Shown: one piece after another, positions 23,826 through 37,800 of the stretch
Numbering within the stretch: position 1 is the stretch's first letter
Layout of the letters: the number at the start of each line of letters is the position of its first letter
DNA from: Drosophila miranda
Lineage: Eukaryota > Arthropoda > Insecta > Diptera > Drosophilidae
Length of the DNA: 64,000 nucleotides
Reading direction: 5' to 3'
Assembly: GCF_003369915.1 (NCBI RefSeq)
Contig: NC_046678.1
Location: forward strand, 868,001 to 932,000
Program-made: the position numbers and the translations under genes
Notes under the pieces: model-generated
The model's database searches: none
Told to the model about the DNA's origin: nothing
The model's input: only the letters and a program-made list of their open reading frames with translations

Positions 23826-24480
23826 TTGATAGACAATTATGAGAAAGCTCTTTATAGTTTGAAGGAGGTTTACGACAAAAAATATTTGATCTCTTCTGAT
23901 ACTGTCTCGCAGTTGTTTGACATCCCCAGCACAACAACCCCTTTTGCTTTATGCCTTGAGTCCATCATTGACACGGTGTCAGCCATCTATTCCTCTCTGC
24001 AGTCGTTAGGAAGTGAGAAGGACATAAATAGCGCGATGATAATTCCCACAACGAAGTCTCGGTTCGAAGAGCAACTGGATTACGATAAGCTACCATCTTG
24101 GTCCGACTGCGCAGCCCAGTTGAATCGGAGCTATCAGCATCTAGCCGCTGAAGAGTCAATACGGAATAACGGAAAAACTGAACAAGAGACAAATAAAGGA
24201 CACACTAAATCTTCATTTTCATGTGCAAAGACGGATAGTCGAGAAGTCAAGAATCATACCATAAGCAATTGTCATTCGTTTAGTGCTCTTCCTATTTTTT
24301 AACGGTTCGATGGTGCAAGACGGCCAAATGTCGAGTGTGCTCCATAATACTTTGTTTCACCGATACGGTGTAAAACGCAGCAAAATGGGCCTAGTTCTGT
24401 GCCTGTAGAACATTCGTCATCATCTAAGCCTCGTACTGATCAGGTTATTCTTACCAGGTCAGCTGTTCGCAAAAGTAAGT
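23826..24480 (+). pseudogene. BEL/Pao retrotransposon gag remnant
   Basis: A 158-codon frame (23826-24302) followed by out-of-frame continuation. It has the DUF1759-like gag layout: a YEKALYSLKEVYDKK segment, IIDTVSAIYSSLQSLGSEKD, then FEEQLDYDKLPSWSDCA with a HLAAEES ending, and a relic of the zinc-knuckle region (HTISNCHSFSALPIF). After 24302 the CRVC..VEHSSSS-like part is reached only by changing frame. No protease or RT was recognised downstream. A short deletion is apparent before FEEQLDYD. No LTRs were identified. Confidence 0.75.
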
Positions 24481-25800
24481 GAAAAACAGAGCCTGGCTGT
24501 ATACTATTAATAATTTCTCAAAATAGGCATTTCTTGGTGAGATTGCTTTATCTTTGGGATCAAATCTCTTTCTACGGAGCCATTTTTTTGGGGGCTGGAA
24601 ACAAGAAATAGACCCCCGAAATAAATCCAGGGAATTTGACAATTGAGGAAGCAATTCGTAGCTAATTTCATGAATTTTTGTCATGCCTACACTGTGTCGA
24701 TTGTGAGCAAAAGCGGCACATATCTTGCGGAAAGCTTTCTCAAACGGAAGTTATCATGCAAAATTGAAACGACTGAGTCCTCTTCTCACTTTCAATCTCC
24801 GATCGGCCAGCACCATATCAAGAATTTGTTCAATTGTTTCGGTTTTAGAGACCTGGGCGTCCAGGACACTCGGAATCATTTGTGCACGTTGGTCGCAACA
24901 ATATTCAGTAAAACACTCTTTTGCCACTGAAATTAATGAGTCGATTTACAGGTGCCTGTTGACACAAGCTATTTTTTCCTATCAGTCAAAAAGTTGGGAA
25001 ATAAAATAAAATTACAAACTAAACTATCAAAAGGAACGTAAGATAACTGTTATTCAATTGTTATAGTAATATTATTTACTTACTTATTAATAAACTAAAT
25101 ACACTGGGAAATTTTGAAAACTGTTACTTTTTGCTTTCCGTCTCAAAAGGTTGCCCCTAAAATAGGCGATTACCTGTAGATTAAATAATAACAAATTAAT
25201 GACACGTAGAAGAATTAAAGACCGGAGTCGATTATTTATCTATCGAAAATCGAAGTTTAGATATTTCCATTCCCAAATTCAGTGAACAATTAAAACTATT
25301 TACAGCTTCGAGACTCATAGATATATCATGCATTTATACTTTTATTTTTATATTTTTTCTCTGCTATGTTATTATACATATGTATTTTAAATTTTTTAAG
25401 CCAAAGTACGACTCTGCCAAATGGCAAGCAAAAAGTGTACATGATTTGGTTTTTTTTTTAATTTTTGTTACTTCATCGTCCAAACTAAGTAGATAACTAA
25501 TGTTTATAAGTGAAAGGATAGATTTCATAATTATTTCGGACACAATAAAATTTTAAATAAAAATTAAACCAAACGATGGTGCGATCACTTACTCCTATTT
25601 TTTCGTTCAGCTCACCGCTATTGAAAGCTCCAGTTGGTTGTGGAAGTTGCATGTATTCGTTTGTGGGGATCCGCCTGTAGTTGTGATGACGCGTATGTGC
25701 GTAGATTTCCGAATATGTGAAAACGAATTCTACTAGTTACAATATAATTACGTACATATGCCAAAAAGAATTGTGATTTCAAAATAATTCGTGTGCTTAC
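24481..25800. other. Intergenic region upstream of Mitf
   Basis: Contains short overlapping open frames (24451-25009) that may be more BEL/Pao debris but match nothing I can name. From about 25560 the base composition is less AT-rich, which fits a promoter and 5' UTR for the first Mitf exon at 25823. Confidence 0.4.
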
Positions 25801-25822
25801 GTACTAATTTATTGTCGTCAAC

Positions 25823-28800
25823 ATGACTGAGTCGGGAATTGATCTAGGCTTTGATATGGAGTTCGACGATTTAAGTCTTAATTTGCTAAACGACAACGAC
25901 AATATGGATCTACTACCAAATGTTACTGTAGCAGGCAGTTCTGAGAATGTGGAATTTTATGAATTAAAATCATCAACGCGGTCTTTGCGATCTGACGAAA
26001 TGTAAGTTGTAAGAATTGAAAAATGGGAGATATCTGAAATAACTAAAATTATACATATTTATGTATTTTCATTACCATTGATACATATATGCACATATGC
26101 ACATGTATCCATGATCAAATATACATGTGTATGTGTATATAATGTATGTACATCCATAACCACATATGCGTAATCGTATGTACATACATCACGATATTTG
26201 GTGTATGATTAGCGCTATTTTATTATCTTATCGGACATACATTTATACAAAAATATGTACATATATGTATGTCTACATGCACATAGGTATTTGACCCACG
26301 TCTGTATGCGTACGTATGAAAAATTGAAATATCTTACGTACATTTGGGTAATTAATTATGTATGAATATACATACATACACATATACAAAAAAAATACAA
26401 AAATGCAGATACATTTGTACATTAACAATCTATTATTACATTATATATGTACATATATACACAATAATGTTTCTAGCACGAGTTACGGGCGGGCTATTGC
26501 TAATAAATGTAAGACAAGAAGCAATCCAGGATATTGCCGGTATCTTATGTACATATGTATATACATACGTATCTACACACCTTTATACATATATGTATGT
26601 ATATATGTATATATATTTCCAGTTGTAAGCTTATGCATGTACATAGATTAAACATACGTACATACATACGAGTATTTGCACATTTATTAAGGTTTTTGTC
26701 AGATTGACTCATCAACCAGAAAACCAAGATTTTTTTGAGATCAGCTTTGATTCTGTTTCTCTGGAAAATTTTACCCAAAATTTAGGTCAAAATGGGTTTT
26801 TTTTACTGCTGTGATATCGCACTGAAATTTCGTCTCTGAAATTGCTTCCAAATTTTAAATTTATATAATTATCTAATTGAATCTGGTGAACACGATGTCA
26901 TGTACCTGACTTACTGGTACCTTAATTATCCTTTAGGCTATCATTCCCCTTGACCGCGGCTCCGCTGCCCACTCGGTTCGTTCCAGAATCTTTCGAAAAA
27001 TACACAGTCTTTGGTAAGGCGCAGTCCTAATCTAGTATTGAAAGCCCACGCGCTCCCTTGTCTGTGCGGCGTTGTAAAGAGCCCCGCCATAAACAGCTGT
27101 TTGAAAAGTACCTATCCTAATTTATACCAAATTTATACAATGATATGTAAAAGACTGCTATGAAAGCTCAAGTTTAATTTTTCCTTTGTTGAATATTCGT
27201 TTTATAATCAAATGGGAAAGTTTTGAAACATTTTGGTGCACAAAATTGTTTTAATAAAAAATAAAAAAAAAAATGGGGGGGGGGTTGTAAGTTGTAAGTT
27301 GCTGCAACCGCAACTCTACATTTATACCCGATACTTAGTCAGTATGGCTACATTGAGCGACAATGTGTGCGTGCGGGAGAGACAGAAAACGTGTCTGAAC
27401 GTGTCGTCGGGCGCTGCGTAGCCACTGCAAATAATTTTTTTGTTCCTTTTGGCTATAAAAATGATCCGATCTGATCCAGATTCAGCAATCTCATAGATTC
27501 GTATCTTCAATATTGTGGATGCCACAGATTTTCGTTCTTTGTGGGGGAGGGGCGAAATTTTGAAATAATTGTTTTATAGTGAGATCTAACAGAGATCATT
27601 CTGGCAATAATAATTATACGATTCTGGTTTTGCACTCTAGAAGATATAGTCATCCTCTACGATTCTGCGTTTTCTGTTTTCTCATATCGTTAAAATTGTG
27701 GATGTTACAGATTTTCGCCCTCTGTGGGGGCGGAAGTCGGCGTGGCGAAGTTTTGAAATATACTTGCAAAACTGACATATCACAGAAGACTCGATACAAA
27801 ATGTCTTTGCTCTAGCTCTTATAGTCTTTGAGTAATAGGCGCTAATAGAGACGGACAGACAGACAGGGCTGTTGCAAGATCAAGGCAAGCTGATGTTACA
27901 GATGAAGGATCAAGGTGACCAACAGCAACAGATGATATTGCAAGTGAAGGATCAGGTCAAAAATCAATGTTAAGCCCAATCACAAAGATTAGAAGCAATA
28001 TGAGCATTCGCTCCCACAAAAGACGAAAATCTGGGGCATCCACGGTGACTACGCAACGGGTATCGGGTATAAATTTAAAGCTGAAACTCACAACAGGGGT
28101 CTGGAATAATCTGAAACAATACGGACGGACGGACAGACAGACATGGCTCTATCAACGCGGCTATTGATGCTGGGGTTAGAAATGCTTCCTTCTGGGTGTT
28201 ACACACACTCTTATCTTTTATCGGGTAGAAAAATGAACTTTTGCTGAATTTAATAGGTTTTCACAGTTAATGAAATGATACGTTAGTTGGTTGAATTAGT
28301 TATCTTTGAATACATTTTGAAAATAATATCGGGACAGAACTATATGGAAATGTATTTTTATTGTATTCTACCCTATCGGCTTCAGTATTTTTTTTTTTTT
28401 ACATTTTTATATTTTTGTTGTTTTAACTCTTGCTTTTTTATATGAAAAAGAGATGTTAATTAACAGCTAATGAATGATATGTACAATACAAGTGTTTCCC
28501 CACTGACTGTTAAGATTTTGAATACGCGCCATCGGTTTTAAGTTCAATAACATGAGTGGCCACATTTCACAGTCCGACACTATATGCCACAAGTATAAAA
28601 TTTGTATTCAGAGTCGAAGGTCTAGTTACTAGTACTCTAAGCACCATTCAATTTAATTTGGTATATTTCTTTTAAACGTTTAAGTAAATAATAAGAAATA
28701 AATAATTTCTATACATACAGAATTTTTGTATAATTTTTTATAATATTACATACGTACTAACTATATATAGATACATTTGTATAGAAGTACATTTATATAC

Positions 28801-31800
28801 CAGATTTGATGATCGCCATTCAGCATTCTTAAACGCACCCTGTTTGCGCATATAATTCTATTGCGCAGCTATACATACTTGTGTATATTTATATACACAC
28901 CCATGATGCAAAAATTTGTAAGGTGCCATATGTAGGTGGCCAAATTCATTCGTTTATCGCACAAAAACCATTTTATTTTGTTCTATGTTCTATTTTACTG
29001 CTTTGGAAAATATATGTAGCTGTAATTTTTTCTTCCGGAATGTTTTTTAGTGGCTTAAAAATCTGAATGGTGTATGATTAAATTATAAAAAGAATAGCAA
29101 ATGACTTATATTTATTTTTTGCAACCTTACACTATTTCCGCCATACACATAAATGGAAAAGCATGCGTACATTCTCATGCTCTCATTCCTCATTTACTTA
29201 TTCGAAGAGACACAAGATCAAGGTCTTTGTAATACTTAGTGAATACGAGGACCAGAATTTATTTAGCTTGTGAATAGTTCTCCGTGTTCTTTTATGATAT
29301 ACAAATAAAATGAACATGTTTTCTTACTGGAATAAGAAAAAAATTCAAAACCGAAACAAACTCGAGGAAACAAAAACAGTGCCCATTTGTTCGATAAACG
29401 AAAATTATTTAAAACGTGACACAGGTGCATCAGTTGAAAAAAGTATAAATACTCTAACAGTTGAAGACATGGAAAAGGAAAAGTTGTCACCGCTCAAATC
29501 AGACATTTGTCTTCAGGAGTTTCAAGAGTTTGTAAGAAGAGTGCAAACGTTGCAGATGTCATCGACAGAGGCTATTGAAAAAAAAGATTCTATAGCTAAT
29601 CACAGCACGGACTCTAGTTCGTTTCCAATTGAAGTCGGCGTGGAACCTTCGATGTTAATGGAACTTGAAGACATTGACAGTGTGGTGCCTTTATCAGGAT
29701 CGTCACGAAGAGATGGTCAAACTAAGTCCACGGCGACTACAAATATAAGAGTAACTGTCGGTATAGATAAAGATTTAGAAATGATTCTTGAAATGGATCC
29801 GAGCATCGTAGATTTGGGCGATATTAGCACCGAAACTACAGAACCGCGCATAGTGGGTCTACCGCCTCTCTCGGGTGGGTATGTATTTAGTCCATTATGA
29901 AAGAATTATCATATTCAATATAAATTAAGTTCTTTAGTACAGTTTTGGCAGAATTTTTATGCATCGTACATTTTCTACTTATAGACCAACGTTTAAAACT
30001 GCAACTCCTACATCGCGGACGCAGCTAAAACTACAATTGCAACGTGAGCAACAGCAGCAGGAACAGCAGCAACAAATGATGGTGCAGCAACTGATATCAC
30101 CAGATCCAAAAATGCAGCTTTTGTTTGGCATGGGTCAGGGGTCGACTGAGTCGGAATTCATAAACAGCAACAGTACCAGCGCTTGTGGGAGCGGGTCATC
30201 TAGCCTGGAACAGATCTCTCAATTTGTGCAAAGGGATCGTTTACCTTCGTCAAGTCCAGTTAAGTTGAAAGTTCCCCTACAAAGTATTGGTGTGGATGTA
30301 CCACCTCAAGTGCTTCAGGTAATTCACAGCTAACGCTTTGTGTCGAAAAACGTTTTAAGCAAGGAATTTTACAGGTCAGCACAGTGCTTGAGAATCCGAC
30401 TCGGTATCACGTTATACAGAAGCAAAAGAATCAAGTGAGACAATTTCTCAGCGAGTCGTTCAAGCCATCTGTTTGGGGTTGTCATAACACCGATGTAAGT
30501 ATTTTTTGCACACTTGGAAAAGATTCTGAAATAAATGGTACATATTTTTTCATGAACTTATAGACGAAAGCCGCAAATACCTCAGTGTCCACTGGAAATC
30601 TACACAATTCTTCTTTGGTCAACAGTTGCCCTCCAATCGAGCGATCAAATAGTTATAGATGTGAAATTACTTCCAGTGGCAAACGAACAATGCATTCTGA
30701 TGAATCCATGCAAATATCTCCTTTTGCAGCAAGTTTTTTAAGAACTGGAAACTGCAACGACCATGTTTCATCGAGAAGTATTAACCCTCAAAGTTCAGAA
30801 GAATCCACAGAAATTGTAAATAAAACACAAGGATATGTTAAGAGGAATTCAAGTTTAAATTCTTCTATTACTACACGTACTGTATCTGGAATAATTAATA
30901 CGATGCCCACATCCAGTACAACGAGTTCATTGCACTCCATTTCAGCACCCATATCCCCAAGTCTAAGCTCTGTAGCTACAAGTGCTTCAGAGGTGAGTAA
31001 AAATAGTATTTTAAGTTTTTGTAACCCATTAAAAAAAAAATGGAAAAAAAAACAAACAGCTTAGTAATAGGCTTTTTAGAGAGACTTTGAGGAACAACTT
31101 TTATTAAGAATCATCTTTCTTAGAGGAGAAAATATTAAAGTGAAAATTGACTGCACAAAAACAAAAAGTACCGAAAAAGTGAACTTTTCCCACAACATAT
31201 GAATTTCAGATTAAAGCTCATGAAATTATATGCTAAATTAATATCGGGACTTAATTATATGAAAATGTGTTTATATTAGCTTTTAAAAACCGACAAAAAA
31301 AAATATGGTCGAAATATGGTGTAAAATTATTTGAAAAATTAATCGGATATGATTGAAACTTATTTCCCGGGAATTTTCGGGGTCGCTGATTACGAATTAT
31401 ATGAAAGTTTTCGAGAGTATCCAGTTCTTTTTTCTTCGATAGATCTATTTTAAGGGTGAAGATCTATGTACATGTATATGTAGATTGGAGGACTGCATGA
31501 ATAGCAAAAACCGGCATTCCATGCTACGCCGATAGATTTCGAGCAAATGCGATGACGTATAACCCATCCAACAATATTCAAAAGAATTGGCACGATTTGA
31601 ATGAGTTGAGTTCGATTCGAATGCATTATATTTTGTTGCCTCTACATTTGGGCAGCAAACAGTGTTGTCAACTTTTGAGATAAAAAATAGTTGTTTTTGT
31701 GGTAAAATGATAAAATAGCTTGTGGTTTTTTTTTTAGTTTTAGTTTCAGAAACTAAATTTTTTTAGAAAAATATATAAATATTTTAAATATCAGATTCCG

Positions 31801-34800
31801 CTAATATTAGATTTCAATTTTAAACAAAAATCTAGCTTTAACGAGGGGGAACGTTGTGAGTTGCTGCTGCGACCGCAACTCTACATTTATACCCGATACA
31901 TAGTCAGTATGGCTACGCTGAGCGTCAAAGAGTGCGTGCGGGAGAGACAGAAAACGTGTTTGAACATGTCGTCGGGCGCTGCGTAGCCACTGCAAATTGA
32001 TTTTTTACTTTTGGCTATAAAAATGATCCGATCTAATCCAGATTCGGCAAGCTGGTAGAAGTGGCCAATCCTTATGATTGTGCAGTTTTAGTTTTGTCGT
32101 ATCTTTAACATTGGGATGCCACAGATTTTCGTCCTTTGTAGGGGTGGGGTGAAATTTTGAAATACAGTAAGATCTAACAGGAGTATGGATACAAAATTTG
32201 GTTGCTCTAGCTCTAATAATCTTTGCGATTTGCGGATGCCAACGATTTTCGTCCTTTGCGGGGGCGGAAAGTGGTGGGGCGAAATTTTGAAATACACTTG
32301 TGCAGGTTCGATATCACAGGAGTGTGGATACCAAATTTGGCTGCTCTAGCTCTTATAGTCTCTGAGATCTAGGCGCTCACTTTTTGCGATAGGCAAAGCC
32401 GACCATGAAACGTGTGTGTTAGAGAGAGACGGAGCGAGAGATAACGAAATAGTTTTCATCATTGTGGCTATAATAATTATACGATCTGGTTCGGATTCTG
32501 CAGTCTAGAACATACTGTCAGTCTCTACGATTCTACATTTTTGGTTTTCTAGAATTTTTGAAATTGTGGATGCCACAGATCCGTCCGACGGACGGACAGA
32601 CATAGAGGGCTCAGTCGATTCGGCTATTGATGCTGATCAAGAATATATATACTTTATGGGATCGGAAACGCTTCCTTCTGGACATTACACACATCCACTT
32701 TTACCACAAATCTAATATACCCCTATACTCATTTTGAGTATCGGGTGTAAAAATAGCAAGAATTTATTCACTCACTCATTTAACTGAATGCTCTTTTCAA
32801 TTAGAATGCATTCTATTGGGCTTTTGTTTTGAATAGAGCCATGCAGAAAAGTTATTCGTTTTAAGTGAGTCCGGCCATATTAGATCGGCCATTTTGAAGT
32901 TTTAAATTAAAAATCGTAGCAAATCGTGTTCAGGATCCTAAAATACAAAGGGATATATGATAACATGGTCAGCCGGTCCTGAAAAATAAAAAACATGCCT
33001 AACCACCAAATAGTCTTTGCTCGTAAATTCCTGATAAATCTTATTTTTTTAGAAGCGTAGGCCCGTGTATCGAACATTTTACAAAAAATGTCTGTACGAA
33101 ACTGTACAGTTCACAAATAATTAAAAAAAAAGAATTGGTGAAAATCGCATGCGCTGAAGCTTTCTCGAATATGATTGATATATATGCGTACGATATTTCG
33201 GAGACTTGGGCATTGAACTGACCATTTTTGCTACATCTTACTTTGCTATGCAATAACACCAAAAACCACATATTGTTAAGTTTGTTCAAATATCTACAGA
33301 AAAAAGTTCTCATGACGACTTCGTTATACAAGCAAGGTATCCGAATGTTTTCCTGTGTTGCTGTTTGATTTAACAACAAACAACATTTCTGAATCATTAT
33401 CAGGTGTCAAATTAGTTTAACTGCCTAAGGCTGTTTCGTTGACGCGTGTGTGTTTTTTTTTAGAAAAGTTATTGATTAATTTAAGTCGCAAGAATATTAT
33501 TTGATCCCTGAAGCTATGGGTATTTGGACTTGTGCACATTTTTAAAAAATGGAACACATCAAACCCAATTTTTCTAAAGATTTGGTGCACAAAATTGTTT
33601 TAATGAAAAACTAAAAAAAAATTAATTTTCTTTAAGTTTTAAAGCGCGACCCTGCGCCTTTAAAAACCTATGGATTAACGGCTAAACAGCTGCCGTTTAA
33701 TCAATCTCGCAAATTAAATTTTACCGTTACAAACTATCTATCAGAAAAGTCAGTTTGATGCCAGAAAAAGGTCAAATAGTCAACTATTGAAATCAATAGA
33801 TGCGGAATAGCCGACTTAATGTGCAGCGACTGTTCGTATACAATTTCAAACTTCTTATTGTTTTTCTTTACTGTGTACGGTCTCGTACAGATAGAAGGGA
33901 GTAGTGGTAGGTTGTTCATTAACGAAAAAAAAGGGATAAAAAGATTGAGCGACATATAACGCCATTATATCCGTCGCGATTTTTTATTTTTATACAATCT
34001 TCCGATTATCTTTCGTAGTGATCAGACGTGTTTTTGTTTTGCGCTCCGCATTTTTTCCTTTTGTTTTGAATAAACAGCCGGTGTTTTCCTAACTAAATTC
34101 TAATTATACTTTCTAACCAGACAGCAATCTGGAAACCTATTCATTTACGCGAGTGCATGCCTTTGATTTGTGTTAAAACATTATTTAACTTTTTATTTTT
34201 CGGCGTCGGCTTGTGCTTGTGCTTGTGTTTGTGTTGTTGCAGTGAGTGAGTACGCATTACATTGCATTGCCATCCGCTCTCGTCTGGTAGCTTTTGTTGT
34301 TTTATCACTCTCTCGCTATCACCTCAACTTCAATAACTGTTCTTTCTCTCTCGCTCTTCAAACTTTCTGAGCAATAGCGCTCTCTGCTTAGTAGCTCTCG
34401 CTATAACCGCTCTCCACTCTGCTCTCTTTTTTTTACCAATTCCGCTTTGAGCGTTGTCTGGCACATTGGTCTGATACCAATTTGTTTTGCAAATAATAGT
34501 AAATAAATAAATAATAAAATGGAATACGCTGTGGTCTGTGCCAAAAAAATATGTAAGAAGCAGATCACCCACGATCAGCCGAATGTCCCCTGCTGGCTCT
34601 GCGACAGCGTAGTGCACGCAAAATGCGCTGGATTTTCTGGCCTCGTGAGTGATGCTATAGCCAAACGTAATGGCTTGCATTACAGTTGAGAGGCATGCCG
34701 AGCGGTGGAGAAAGACATGGTGGCTTTCATGAGGCAGACGCGGAGTGGCTTTAAGGAGCTGACCGTTGGTTATAAAAACCAATACGATCGGCTCCTAGCC

Positions 34801-37800
34801 ATGGAGGCTCAGTTTAGCGGTTTAAAACTGCTGAATGAGTCTCCGGGATCTGCAATTGCCAACCGTCACTCAGCCGTGCGCCGCCGAAAAACTGACTCCG
34901 ACCACTCCAAGTGTGCAGCAGTTGATCTCGTTTGCCACTCCAAGGGCAACGACAGCTGCTGGCGATGCAGATTCGGTAGCCGAATTCATCGCCTCGGAGA
35001 ATGTGCAGCCAAGTACGTCTGCAGCGTCCGTGTCCGTGGTGTCCGCAAGTTCGCTAGTTGTCCCGTCTATCCCGATCCCACCAGTAAATAGACGTTCCGG
35101 ACCTCCGGTTATTGCCACCACAGGTACTAGGCCTGTGGTGACTAAACCACTGGTGGGAGTCCCACCAAAACGACAAGTTTTTGTTTCACGGCTGGCCCCT
35201 GACCTCACATCTAATGATGTAATTGCTTTTATTCAAAGCAAAATAAAAGCCGTGGGTTTAAAGGTGGAGAAATTTAACTTCTCTTATGCCAGGGAGATAG
35301 CCTCGTTTAAGATAAGCATCTCCCCAACTCAATTTGACACCATTTGCTCCGCCAAATTTTGGCCGGAGCATTTGGTGGTGAAGGAGTTTAAGGCTAAGAA
35401 GAAGAATAGGCCCCCCATATCCCTTCCAAATCTTCCCAGTGTGCCACCCTCAACCTCAACTTCCTCTTCCTCAACTTCCCGTCTTGCTTCCACCTTTCCA
35501 AAAAACTAACTTCTCTTTTAGTAACCTATCAGAATGTAAGAGGCTTGCGTAGTAAGCTCAGCATTCTTTTCCGGGATAGTGTTGCATTTGCTTCCCACGT
35601 TATTGTGTTTACTGAAACCTGGTTAAAGCCGGACATTCTTAGTTCCAAGGTTTTGGCAGGTCGGTACACAACCTTTAGAAAGGACCGTTCGTCTCGACGT
35701 GCAGGGGGGGTTCTAATTGCAGTGGACTCTTACTTCACGTCGGAACACTTCACAGTCCAAGTTCAACAGGAACTGGAATTCCTGTGTGTAAAACTGATTC
35801 TTCCCGCTTTCGCTATATTCATTACTTGCTCGTATATCCCACCTTCTTCGGATATTTCAATTTATGAGCAGCACTTGTCCGCTTTAACCGCTGTTTCTTC
35901 CTCGCTATCTGATAAAGATCGTATGATAGTTCTTGGTGACTTCAACTTGCCAGGAACTGTTTGGTCTTCGGTAAACGAGTCTAGTATCCTAGTGCCCATG
36001 TCACGACATGACTTTGTTGACGGCTTGCTTGACCTGTCCCTGTCTCAAGTCAACCATGTGAAAAATTCCTTGGGTCGATTGCTTGATCTGTGCTTTTTAT
36101 CGGATCCGACCATAGTGTTGTTAACCCGAGCCCTTCCGCTCACTATACCTGAAGACGCCTACCACCCTACTTTCGAGGTGTCGCTAGATATAGGACCAAC
36201 TGTATTGGATCGGTCGAGTAGGCTGCCCGAACGTGTCCGCTGCTTTCGTAAAGCCGAGTTTGCGAAGCTTAATAACCTCATTAGTGATTTTGATTGGTCC
36301 GCTTTGTACTTGTGCACTGATATCATAAAAGGCACAAACATTTTTTACAATGCTCTTGGCACATTTTTCGATTGTTGTGTCCCGCTTTCTTGTCCGACTA
36401 GATCTGGAAAACCCCCTTGGTTTACCAAAGAGTTATCCAGTCTAAAAAACTTAAAATCAAGACTTTATAAAAAATTTCAAGAAGTGGGATCTCCTACTTC
36501 TCACTCTCGCTATGTATTAGCTCGGTCAAACTTTTCAGTTCTTAATGCTCAATGCTATAAGAACTACCTATCTCGATGCAGGATACGTTTTTCTCAGGAC
36601 CCTAAACAGTTTTACAGCTTCGTAAACAGTAAGCGTCGAACGTCCGCACACCCATCCTCGCTATCATTTTGTAATACGTCGGCAAATAATGATCAGGCAA
36701 TTGCCGATCTTTTTGCCCAATTCTTCCAAACCACCTATTCTGAGGAAAGCTACTCTGGTCATCCGTACCCATACGGTTTACCGAGGTCGAACGGCATTTT
36801 CAGTCCCTTGTTAAATGAATGTTCCCTACTTCATGATCTTCGACTAGTTAAGCCGGTGGTTTCACCGGGTCCAGACGGGGTTCCAGGTTGTGTACTCAGG
36901 TACTGCGCCGAGGCTCTGTGTGGACCTTTGCTTAAACTATTCACCCTGTCCATTGATTCTTCTTGCTTCCCCCCGATCTGGAAGGAATCGTTTATAATTC
37001 CTCTCCATAAAAAAGGTAGCAAGTCTGATGCAAAAAATTATAGAGGTATAGCAAAGTTATCCGCTATTCCTAAAATGTTTGAGAGGGTTTTAACTCCGCA
37101 CTTGCAACATCTCTGCAAGTCACTTATATCTCCAACTCAGCATGGATTTATAAGGCGGCGATCAACCACCACGAACTTGTTAGAGTTTACCTCTTTCATT
37201 ATTAAAGGCTTTCAATGTAACTTACAGACGGATGTTATTTACACCGACTTTAGTAAAGCATTCGACTCTGTAAACCATTCCCTTTTAGCGCATAAACTTG
37301 ACCTTTTAGGGTTTCCGCCCAACCTCCTGAGATGGATTTCTAGCTATCTTTGTTCTAGGTATCAAAGAGTCCTCTTCAAAAACTCCCTCTCTTTACCAGT
37401 AAAGGTTTCTTCAGGAGTACCACAAGGCAGCCATCTAGGCCCCTTACTCTTCACACTCTTTATTAATGACTTACCTTCAGTATTAACATACTCTCGAGTA
37501 CTTATGTATGCGGATGATGTTAAACTCTGTGTCCAGTACAAGGACATTTCATTTCATTCTCGCTTGCAATCCGATCTCAATAACTCCCTACACCCTATTT
37601 GGTGGTTCTCTTGAGAGAATTACCCTGGTGGATGATCTGGGTGTTATGTTAGACCCCAAGTTAAAGTTTTCCGAACACATTTTTACCATGGTAAATAAGG
37701 CCATGGGCGTGCTTGGGTTTATAAAGAGGTGGTCAAAGGAATTTGACGACCCCTATATAACAAAGACTCTCTATACCTCGCTTGTTCGTCCGATCTTAGA

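Noticed and set aside
26358..26778. Open frames of 77-97 codons in Mitf intron 1
   Set aside because: Translations are Tyr/Ile/His repeats generated by ATGTACATA simple sequence.
33041..33397. 118-codon minus-strand frame in the Mitf intron
   Set aside because: No recognisable domain, no splice context and AT-driven composition; perhaps repeat debris.
34870..35208. 112-codon minus-strand frame inside the LINE
   Set aside because: It is the shadow of the GC-richer ORF1 coding sequence on the other strand.
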